DNA from: an uncultured Clostridia bacterium
GTDB lineage: Bacteria; Bacillota; Clostridia; Christensenellales; Borkfalkiaceae
NCBI GenBank assembly: GCA_946624395.1
Contig: CAMORY010000093.1
Coordinates: forward strand, 1-5,182
Length of the DNA stretch: 5,182 nucleotides
Direction of reading: 5' to 3'
The position numbers were made by a program, and so were the translations under genes. Of the stretch, positions 1 through 5,182 are shown one piece after another (positions within the stretch are counted from its first letter, which is position 1; each line of letters begins with the position of its first letter). The notes beneath the pieces were generated by a model. The model did no database searches. It was not told where the DNA came from and worked only from the letters and a program-made list of their open reading frames with translations.

Positions 1-4
1 ATAT

Positions 5-12
5 AAAAGGAG
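5..12 (+). promoter_or_regulatory. Ribosome-binding site of murB
   Basis: AAAAGGAG ends 4 nt before the ATG at 17, a strong Shine-Dalgarno match at slightly short spacing. It supports the first Met over the next in-frame Met (residue 21), which sits inside the conserved N-terminal MurB segment. A TAA at 4-6 could be the stop of an upstream gene in the same operon, but only 16 bases are available, so this is a guess. No promoter can be recognised in so short a leader. Confidence 0.75.
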
Positions 13-16
13 ATAT

Positions 17-898
17 ATGGGCATAGTCCGACTTTTAAGACAAATACCCGATATACACTTCACGGAAAACGAAAATATGTCCGCTAAAACTTCACTCGCC
101 GTCGGCGGCAACGCGAGATATTATGCGTGCCCTACCAGTGCGCACGCGGTGGTAGAGTGCGTAAAAGTTGCGTTAAAAGCGGGCATACCGTATAAAATCA
201 TAGGGAACGGCACTAACCTTTTAGTGTCCGATAGCGGATATAACGGACTTATCGTCTGCACGAAAAACCTTTGCGGGGTTTTACTCGATAAAGGTGAAAT
301 AATCGCGCTGTGCGGCACGCCGATAGGTAAACTCGTAAACTTCGTTTCGGGTTGCGGGCGCACGGGCGCGGAAGGGCTTATCGGTATTCCCGCGACGGTG
401 GGCGGCGCGCTGACAATGAACGCGGGCGCGTTCGGGTATTCGGTGTCGGACTACGTTTACGAGATAACGAGCGTATGTTGCGGGGAAACGGTTCGGCGCA
501 AAAAGTCGGAGTGCGGCTTTGATTACAGAACGAGCGTATTTAAGGGTGGCGGCGAATTTATCGTTTCGGCAAAATTCCGTTTTCCCAAACGCAAAACGCT
601 TATAAAACACGATTTTTGCGAACGGAGGGCGAAAAACCAGCCGAGCGGCAGGACGTGCGGTTCGGTTTTTGAAAACCCCGCGGGGGATTTTGCGGGGCGG
701 CTTATAGAGAGTGCGGGACTTAAGGGCGCGGCGGTAGGCGGCGCGCGGGTTTCCGAAAAACACGCGAACTTTATAATTACCGAAGACGGCGCTAACGCGC
801 GCGACGTGTTTTTTTTAATAGAAAAAATCAAAAAGATTGTTTTCAGAAAATTCGGCGTACGCTTAAAAGAAGAAGTGGAGTATTTAGGAGAGTTTTAA
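17..898 (+). CDS. murB: UDP-N-acetylenolpyruvoylglucosamine reductase MurB
   Basis: Cytoplasmic FAD- and NADPH-dependent reductase that converts UDP-GlcNAc-enolpyruvate to UDP-MurNAc, the second committed step of peptidoglycan precursor synthesis. The 293-residue length fits the Gram-positive (type II) MurB family. The N-terminal FAD-binding half shows TSLAVGG (25-31), GNGTNLLV (63-70, the usual GxGSN with Thr for Ser) and GIPATVGGALTMNAGAFG (123-140, with Ala where Gly is commoner after IP). The catalytic set is visible: Arg171 in the FDYR element (168-171), the proton-donating Ser216 in CGSVFENP (214-221), and Glu286 in the terminal EEVEYLG (285-291). AGRLIESAGLKG (226-237) and VSEKHANFI (245-253) are further C-terminal family blocks. 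The start is fixed by the AAAAGGAG site. The stop TAA shares its last A with the ATG of the PHP gene, so the two are probably translationally coupled. An eight-T run at 809-816 lies in frame. The identification is firm. Confidence 0.97.
   Translation: MGIVRLLRQIPDIHFTENENMSAKTSLAVGGNARYYACPTSAHAVVECVKVALKAGIPYKIIGNGTNLLVSDSGYNGLIVCTKNLCGVLLDKGEIIALCGTPIGKLVNFVSGCGRTGAEGLIGIPATVGGALTMNAGAFGYSVSDYVYEITSVCCGETVRRKKSECGFDYRTSVFKGGGEFIVSAKFRFPKRKTLIKHDFCERRAKNQPSGRTCGSVFENPAGDFAGRLIESAGLKGAAVGGARVSEKHANFIITEDGANARDVFFLIEKIKKIVFRKFGVRLKEEVEYLGEF
886..890 (+). promoter_or_regulatory. Ribosome-binding site of the PHP gene, inside murB
   Basis: AGGAG lies within the last codons of murB, 7 nt before the ATG at 898, an ideal spacing. 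Together with the TAATG overlap it makes this start convincing and suggests termination-reinitiation coupling to murB. Confidence 0.75.
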
Positions 899-1677
899 TG
901 CAACTTACGGGAGATTACCATACCCATACCGTGTTTTCGCACGGGAAAGGCACGATATACGATAACGTTAAGGCGGCTTTTGACACGGGGCTTAAAGAGA
1001 TAGGCATAACCGACCACGGCTTTAGCCACCCCGCTTTTGGGCTTCGTGCAAGAAAAATACCCGTAATGCGCGAACTCTGCACTAAAGCGGAAAAGGATTT
1101 GGGCGTAAAGACCTATCTCGGCATAGAATCCAACATAATAGGGCTTGACGGCGCTACCGATTTAACGGAAAAGCGGTACGACGAGTTCGATTTGTTTTTA
1201 GCGGGGTTTCATAAGTTCGTACTGTTCCATCCGACGGCGTTTTTTAAGTTATTTACGCCTAATATGTTTACCGCGTACTTAAAAAAGGACAAGCCGTCCT
1301 TGTCGCTTGTAAAGACCAATACCAAAACCTTTATAAACGTAATCAAAACCCGCCCCGTGGACGCTATTACGCATCTTAATTTTTACTGTTTTACGGACGT
1401 AGTAGAAGTCGCCAAAGCGGCGGCGGACTACGGCACGTACATAGAACTTAACGCCAAAAAAGTGCATATGACCGACGAAGAACTGTATAAAGTCGCAAAG
1501 ACCGACGCGCGGTTCATAATAAGTTCGGACGCGCACTCCGCGGCGAGAGTAGGCGAAATTTCGCTTATTGAAAAAACGCTCGAAAGAGTGGATATAGATA
1601 AAAGCCGCATAGACAATATCGACGGCAGGATTCCGAAATTCCGTTTTACGGAATTCAAGGGGGCGGCGGGGCGATGA
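898..1677 (+). CDS. Stand-alone PHP-domain metallophosphoesterase, YcdX-like
   Basis: A 259-residue protein of the polymerase and histidinol phosphatase (PHP) superfamily, a TIM-barrel-like fold holding a multinuclear metal site that hydrolyses phosphoesters. The family's ligand motifs are present in order: DYHTHT with His8 and His10, His15 in FSHG, TDHG with Asp39 and His40, Glu77 in GIES, His105 in AGFHK, His159 in ITHLN, and Asp211/His213 in SSDAHS. YIELN (181-185) and the final SDAHS block resemble the PHP hydrolases found beside murB in Clostridia. Histidinol phosphatase (HisK) is less likely: the protein is shorter and more like YcdX, and no histidine genes are nearby. The substrate is unknown. 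I see no signal peptide. Residues 104-126 form a hydrophobic, Phe-rich insert, probably a helix or lid near the active site rather than a membrane span, since it contains Lys and Pro. It overlaps murB by 1 nt and whiA by 4 nt, so it is an internal member of the operon. Confidence 0.9.
   Translation: MQLTGDYHTHTVFSHGKGTIYDNVKAAFDTGLKEIGITDHGFSHPAFGLRARKIPVMRELCTKAEKDLGVKTYLGIESNIIGLDGATDLTEKRYDEFDLFLAGFHKFVLFHPTAFFKLFTPNMFTAYLKKDKPSLSLVKTNTKTFINVIKTRPVDAITHLNFYCFTDVVEVAKAAADYGTYIELNAKKVHMTDEELYKVAKTDARFIISSDAHSAARVGEISLIEKTLERVDIDKSRIDNIDGRIPKFRFTEFKGAAGR
1637..1655 (+). other. Possible mRNA hairpin next to the whiA ribosome-binding site
   Basis: AATTCCG (1637-1643) and CGGAATT (1649-1655) are perfectly complementary with a 5-nt loop TTTTA, giving a 7-bp stem inside the last codons of the PHP gene. 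It ends one base before the AAGGGGG stretch at 1657-1663 that should recruit ribosomes to whiA. There is no T-tract after it, so it is not a terminator. It could influence whiA initiation or act as a processing site. A chance match in coding DNA is equally possible. Confidence 0.35.
1657..1663 (+). promoter_or_regulatory. Ribosome-binding site of whiA, inside the PHP gene
   Basis: AAGGGGG sits 10 nt before the ATG at 1674. It is a weaker and more distant match than the sites of murB and the PHP gene. With the ATGA overlap, whiA translation probably depends on ribosomes finishing the PHP gene. A second G-run at 1668-1671 is too close to the ATG to be the main site. Confidence 0.5.
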
Positions 1678-2639
1678 ATTTCGGCGAAAGCGTAAAAGAA
1701 GAAATTTTTTCAAAGCCGATAAAGGAAGCGCACTGTAAAAAAGCCTTTCTTGCGGGGATTGTTCGCGGCAACGGAGTGCTGTTCGAAGGGGAAGGCGGCG
1801 GCTACGGGCTGTCCTTTAAAATTGCGGGGGAAAAGCGCGCGATAGCCGTTTCGGAACTTATGAGCGACGTGTTCGGGTTCGATATACGGGAGATTTCCGT
1901 TGCGGAAGACAGGCTTAACCGCAGGGAAATTTTTGAAATAACGATAACGGGTGCGGAAGCGTACAAAACGCTGTTCGAACTCGGCATACTGAAGGACGCG
2001 GCGGACGGCGGGAGCGAAGTTTCGGGCTTTTTCGGCGATATTACGGAGCGGGAGTGCTGTTTTAAAGCGTTTATACGCGGGCTGTTCGTAAGCGCGGGCA
2101 GTTGTACCGTTCCAAGCGGCAAAGAAGCGTCAAAGACAGGCTATCATTTAGAACTTTGCTTTTCGCACGCGGCTACGGCGGAACTGACGAGCGCGGAACT
2201 TTTTCGCCGCGGCATAAAGAGTAATATAACGCGGCGTAAAGACAGTTTCGTGCTGTATATAAAGAGCGCGGAAGAGATAAAGGATTTTATTGCCTTCCTG
2301 CCCGCGCCCGTGTCCGTGTTAAAGCTTACCGACGTAATGATAGCGCGGGAAATATTAAACGTTTCAAACCGCCGCAAAAACTGCGACTTGGGCAACGTAA
2401 ACCGCCAGATAGAAGCGCAAGAAAAGATACTGCGCGCCATCGACGCGATAGAAAGTTCGCGCGGGCTGGACGCGCTGCGCCCCGAACTTAAAGCAACGGC
2501 AAAGGCGCGTAAAGAATACGCGGACGATACGCTTATCGAACTTGCCCAAAGGCTTTCGATAACCAAGAGTTGTTTAAATCACAGATTACGTAAAATCGCG
2601 GAAATTGCCGCGGCAACGGAAACTAATCGGGAAACATAA
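1674..2639 (+). CDS. whiA: WhiA, DNA-binding division/development regulator
   Basis: WhiA is a cytoplasmic DNA-binding protein conserved in Gram-positives. In actinomycetes it controls sporulation septation genes, and in Bacillus it affects division and chromosome segregation. At 321 residues the length is typical. The N-terminus MNFGESVKEEIF matches the family start (S/F-x-x-x-VKEEL type), supporting this ATG. Residues about 20-100 form the first LAGLIDADG-like repeat (KKAFLAGIVRGNG, 22-34), and residues about 127-210 the second (CFKAFIRGLFVSAGS, 129-143). Both lack the acidic catalytic residue of active homing endonucleases, as is normal for WhiA. The C-terminal helix-turn-helix region is clear: NRRKNCDLGNVNRQ (232-245) followed by LSITKSCLNHRLRKIAEIA (294-312), corresponding to the family's SKSgvNHRlRK block, with Thr-Lys-Ser-Cys as a mild variant. 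The ATG overlaps the PHP stop by 4 nt, and dnaE follows after 8 nt. The usual neighbours rapZ and yvcK are not upstream. The identification is firm; the target genes cannot be read from this window. Confidence 0.97.
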   Translation: MNFGESVKEEIFSKPIKEAHCKKAFLAGIVRGNGVLFEGEGGGYGLSFKIAGEKRAIAVSELMSDVFGFDIREISVAEDRLNRREIFEITITGAEAYKTLFELGILKDAADGGSEVSGFFGDITERECCFKAFIRGLFVSAGSCTVPSGKEASKTGYHLELCFSHAATAELTSAELFRRGIKSNITRRKDSFVLYIKSAEEIKDFIAFLPAPVSVLKLTDVMIAREILNVSNRRKNCDLGNVNRQIEAQEKILRAIDAIESSRGLDALRPELKATAKARKEYADDTLIELAQRLSITKSCLNHRLRKIAEIAAATETNRET

Positions 2640-2642
2640 GGA
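2638..2642 (+). promoter_or_regulatory. Ribosome-binding site of dnaE, overlapping the whiA stop
   Basis: AAGGA begins inside the TAA stop of whiA and lies 5 nt before the ATG at 2648. A ribosome terminating on whiA would sit on this site, so whiA and dnaE are probably coupled. The gap of 8 nt leaves no room for a separate promoter or terminator. Confidence 0.7.
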
Positions 2643-2647
2643 TAATT

Positions 2648-5182
2648 ATGACAAAGTCTTTCGTACACTTACATCTTCATACCGAATACAGCCTTTTAGA
2701 CGGGCTTGCCACTATTCCGCTGGCGATAAAAAAGGCGGCGGAAATGGGTATGCCCGCAATCGCTATGACCGACCACGGCAATATGTACGGCGCGGTGGCG
2801 TTTTACGACGCGTGCGTAGCCTATAACGACAAGGCGCAAAAACAGGGCAAGAATACCATTAAGCCTATATTCGGTACGGAGTTCTACGTCTGCGACGATT
2901 TAACGCAGAAAGCGCGCCTTACTTCAAACGGCGACGATAAAGACCGCCGACACCTTATCCTTTTAGTCAAAAACGAACAGGGGTATAACAACATAGCGCG
3001 ACTTAACGCCATCGCTTTCCGCGACGGGTTTTATTATAAGCCGAGAATAGATTTGGAAACGCTGAAAAAATACAGCGAAGGGCTTATCTGCCTTTCCGCG
3101 TGCGTTGCGGGGGATATTCCGCAGGCGATTTTGCACGGCAATTACGAAAAGGCGGAAAGCCTTATTACGTGGTTTAAAGACGTATTCAAAGACGACTTTT
3201 ATCTCGAAATGCAGAACCACGGCTTAAAAGAAGAGTTGGAAGTCAACCAGTACCTTCGCGCATATTCCAAAAAGTACGGTGTAAAGACTGTTGCGACCAA
3301 CGACGTGCATTACATAGATAAAAACGACGCGCTTCCGCACGACGTACTTTTATGCGTACAGACGCAAAGCCGTTTCGACGACCCATCGCGTATGCGCTTT
3401 TCATCTGACGAGTACTACCTTAAAAGTTATGAAGAAATGGCGGAACTTTTCCCGAACGATTTGGACGCGCTGGCGACAACCGTCGAGATTGCCGAAAAGT
3501 GTAATTTCGAGTTTACTTACGGGCATTATATGTTTCCGAAATATATCCCCGATACGGGCGAAACGCCTATCACGTATATCCGTAAACTCATAGATTGTGG
3601 CGTAGCGGAAAAGTACGGCAAAGAAACGCCCGAAATCAGGGAGAGAATAGAAAGCGAACTTGCAGTAATCGAAAAGCAGGGGTTCGTGGAATACTTTTTA
3701 ATAGTCTGGGACTATATCAACGCCGCAAAGAAGATGGGAATATCGGTGGGCCCCGGGCGCGGCAGCGGCGCGGGTTCTATCGTTGCGTTTTTAATAGGCA
3801 TAACCGACATAGACCCTTTAAAATACGATTTGTATTTCGAACGTTTTTTAAATGCCGAACGTGTTTCCGCACCCGACTTCGACGTCGACTTTGAAGACAG
3901 CAGGCGTGAAGAAGTTATAAATTACGTGCGCGGAAAGTACGGCGACGACCACGTGTGCAGAATAATAACGTTCGGCACGATGGCGGCAAAGAACGCCATA
4001 AAAGACGTGGGCAGGGTTTTGGGCGTATCTTATTCCGACTGCGACAAGATAACCAAGGCAATCCCCGTAAAGCAGAATAAACTCGGCAAAGAAGTGGAAA
4101 TAAAACGTCCGTTCGTGTTGCAAAAGGTGTTCGGGTTTTATACGCCGAGCGAGAAAGAGCAAAAAGAAGGCTTGACGGCGGAGCATTTTGCCGTAGCGGA
4201 ACTTGTGGAAATGTATAAAGGCAACCCCGATATAAAAAGGGTAGCCGATATTGCTATGCGCCTTGAAGACACCCCCCGCCAGAGCGGTATTCACGCGTGC
4301 GGGGTTATAATCGGGCACGACGTTCTGGAAAAGCATATGCCGCTTTCCCGCACGAGCGGTGTGGAAGATATAACCAGCCAGTACACGGGTGTGGAATTAG
4401 AGCATCTGGGCTTTCTTAAAATGGACTTTTTGGGGCTTGTCAACTTGTCCGATATCAAGCGTTGCGCCGAATACGTCAAGGAAAATTACGGCAAGACGGT
4501 GGATTTTTCGGACAGGCGCTACGACGACCCCAAAGTTTACGAACTTATCTCCAGCGGCAATACCGAAGCGATATTCCAGATAGAATCCCCGGGGTTCAAA
4601 AAGTTTCTTAAAGACTTAAAGCCAAACTGCCTTGAAGATATAATCGCGGCGGTGTCCTTATACCGCCCGGGACCTATGGAGTCCATACCGAAGTTTGTCG
4701 AGAGTAAGCACAATCCCGATAAAATAGTGTTTTTGCACCCGATGCTTAAGCCTATATTAGAGCAGACGTACGGCTGTATAGTGTATCAGGAGCAGGTTAT
4801 GAAAATAGTTCAGGAACTTGCGGGCTACACTTTAGGTCAGGCGGATATGGTTCGCCGTATGATGGGCAAAAAGAAAGTCGAGGCGATGGCAAAGGAAGAA
4901 GAAGTCTTTATTAACGGCAAGCCGGAAACTAAAGACGCGCACGGCAAAATTAGCCGCGCCATAGACGGCTGTATCAAGCGCGGCGTGCCCGAAAAGATAG
5001 CGCGCACGGTGTGGTCGCAGATGAAGGACTTTGCAAAATACGCGTTCAACAAGTCGCACGCCGCGGCGTATTCGGTCATAACGTATCAGACGGCGTACCT
5101 TAAAACCTATTACGAACCGGAATTTTTAACGGCTATCTTAAATAACCGCATTACCAAGACGGATGAAGTAAAGCACTACGCC
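2648..5182 (+). CDS. dnaE: DNA polymerase III subunit alpha DnaE, C-terminus cut off by the window
   Basis: Catalytic subunit of the replicative C-family DNA polymerase, acting at the fork with the sliding clamp and clamp loader. The frame is open for all 845 codons to the last base. Full-length relatives have about 1150-1200 residues, so the clamp-binding, OB-fold and tau-binding C-terminus is missing only because the window ends. The N-terminal PHP domain (about 1-280) starts at HLHLHTEYSLLDG and keeps all nine expected metal ligands: His9, His11, Asp18, His43, Glu78, His102, Cys152, Asp219, His221. The palm shows GPGRGSGAGS (368-377), PDFDVDF (409-415) with two catalytic Asp, and the third Asp593 in KMDFLGL (591-597). 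RQSGIHACGVI is at 544-554. Fingers motifs are SLYRPGPM (670-677), YGCIVYQEQVM (708-718), DMVRRMMGKKK (733-743) and FNKSHAAAYS (800-809). The thumb region (474-538) is about 27-29 residues longer than in E. coli, and the loop 744-799 is also long. The start is supported by AAGGA and by the family N-terminus. PolC is excluded because the PHP domain is N-terminal and uninterrupted by an exonuclease domain. Confidence 0.98.
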   Translation, partial: MTKSFVHLHLHTEYSLLDGLATIPLAIKKAAEMGMPAIAMTDHGNMYGAVAFYDACVAYNDKAQKQGKNTIKPIFGTEFYVCDDLTQKARLTSNGDDKDRRHLILLVKNEQGYNNIARLNAIAFRDGFYYKPRIDLETLKKYSEGLICLSACVAGDIPQAILHGNYEKAESLITWFKDVFKDDFYLEMQNHGLKEELEVNQYLRAYSKKYGVKTVATNDVHYIDKNDALPHDVLLCVQTQSRFDDPSRMRFSSDEYYLKSYEEMAELFPNDLDALATTVEIAEKCNFEFTYGHYMFPKYIPDTGETPITYIRKLIDCGVAEKYGKETPEIRERIESELAVIEKQGFVEYFLIVWDYINAAKKMGISVGPGRGSGAGSIVAFLIGITDIDPLKYDLYFERFLNAERVSAPDFDVDFEDSRREEVINYVRGKYGDDHVCRIITFGTMAAKNAIKDVGRVLGVSYSDCDKITKAIPVKQNKLGKEVEIKRPFVLQKVFGFYTPSEKEQKEGLTAEHFAVAELVEMYKGNPDIKRVADIAMRLEDTPRQSGIHACGVIIGHDVLEKHMPLSRTSGVEDITSQYTGVELEHLGFLKMDFLGLVNLSDIKRCAEYVKENYGKTVDFSDRRYDDPKVYELISSGNTEAIFQIESPGFKKFLKDLKPNCLEDIIAAVSLYRPGPMESIPKFVESKHNPDKIVFLHPMLKPILEQTYGCIVYQEQVMKIVQELAGYTLGQADMVRRMMGKKKVEAMAKEEEVFINGKPETKDAHGKISRAIDGCIKRGVPEKIARTVWSQMKDFAKYAFNKSHAAAYSVITYQTAYLKTYYEPEFLTAILNNRITKTDEVKHYA

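Noticed and set aside
672..691. Terminator-like element: AAAA, then CCCCGCGGGG, then GATTTT
   Set aside because: It lies within the catalytic FENPAGDF segment of murB, the T-tract is only four bases, and the palindrome leaves no hairpin loop. The codons explain it.
281..763. Long open frame on the minus strand opposite murB (160 codons)
   Set aside because: It lies wholly inside a convincing murB, has no recognisable domain, is rich in Arg and Ala as expected from reading GC-rich codons backwards, and is explained by codon bias.
1285..1304. Two overlapping, mutually exclusive 6-bp hairpins in the PHP gene (AAGGAC/GTCCTT and GACAAG/CTTGTC)
   Set aside because: The stems are short, in mid-coding sequence, without a T-tract or nearby start codon, and are expected by chance at this length.
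898..1677. Stand-alone PHP protein as histidinol phosphatase (HisK)
   Set aside because: Its motifs and length are closer to the YcdX-like hydrolases next to murB in Clostridia, and no histidine biosynthesis gene is nearby.
1279..1713. Minus-strand open frame across the PHP-whiA junction (144 codons)
   Set aside because: It is composed mainly of Arg, Phe and Tyr, the antisense image of the + strand genes, and no protein family is recognisable.
1734..2120. WhiA LAGLIDADG repeats as an active homing endonuclease or intein
   Set aside because: Both repeats lack the catalytic acidic residue, and the C-terminal HTH and length match the WhiA regulator. No splice-junction motifs are present, and the DnaE segment seen here also contains no intein.
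2605..2616. Perfect 12-bp palindrome TTGCCGCGGCAA near the end of whiA
   Set aside because: About one such palindrome is expected by chance in 5 kb. It encodes ordinary whiA residues and has no partner copies that I can see.
2605..2826. Small + strand frame bridging whiA and dnaE (73 codons)
   Set aside because: It is out of frame with both firm genes, overlaps the conserved dnaE PHP motif, and its sequence is low-plausibility and Arg-rich.
3848..4336. Long open frame on the minus strand opposite dnaE (162 codons)
   Set aside because: It covers conserved palm and thumb segments of dnaE, has no family motifs, and its composition is that of an antisense shadow.

Overview
This window looks like a chromosomal housekeeping segment from a Gram-positive anaerobe of the Clostridia (Bacillota). 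Base composition is near 50% GC by eye, codons are rich in GCG and GGC alongside frequent ATA, and the ribosome-binding sites are strong AAGGAG types. The best lineage evidence is WhiA, the gene order murB, PHP-phosphoesterase, whiA, dnaE, and the fused-PHP DnaE with low-GC Gram-positive sequence features. An uncultured gut clostridial lineage is a guess that the window cannot prove.

Layout: all four genes are on the + strand and leave almost no non-coding DNA. murB (17-898) makes UDP-N-acetylmuramate for peptidoglycan. It overlaps by 1 nt (TAATG) an YcdX-like stand-alone PHP-domain metallophosphoesterase (898-1677). That gene overlaps by 4 nt (ATGA) whiA (1674-2639), a division/developmental DNA-binding regulator with a degenerate LAGLIDADG fold plus HTH. 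After 8 nt comes dnaE (2648 to the window edge), the alpha subunit of the replicative DNA polymerase III. The dnaE frame is open from its ATG to the last base, so 845 codons are present and the C-terminal quarter or so lies outside. No intergenic stretch exceeds 16 nt, and no RNA gene, terminator, mobile element, CRISPR array or repeat family is visible.

How the genes work together: the overlaps imply one polycistronic, translationally coupled unit linking cell-wall precursor synthesis (MurB), division control (WhiA) and replication (DnaE). In many Clostridia rapZ (yvcJ) and yvcK (glmR) lie between the PHP gene and whiA. Here PHP and whiA overlap directly, so those two genes are absent from this locus.

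I do not see a previously undescribed system. The points most worth a second look are the contracted cluster, an expansion of about 27-29 residues in the DnaE thumb region, two PHP active sites in adjacent operon members that both look metal-competent, and a hairpin abutting the whiA ribosome-binding site.
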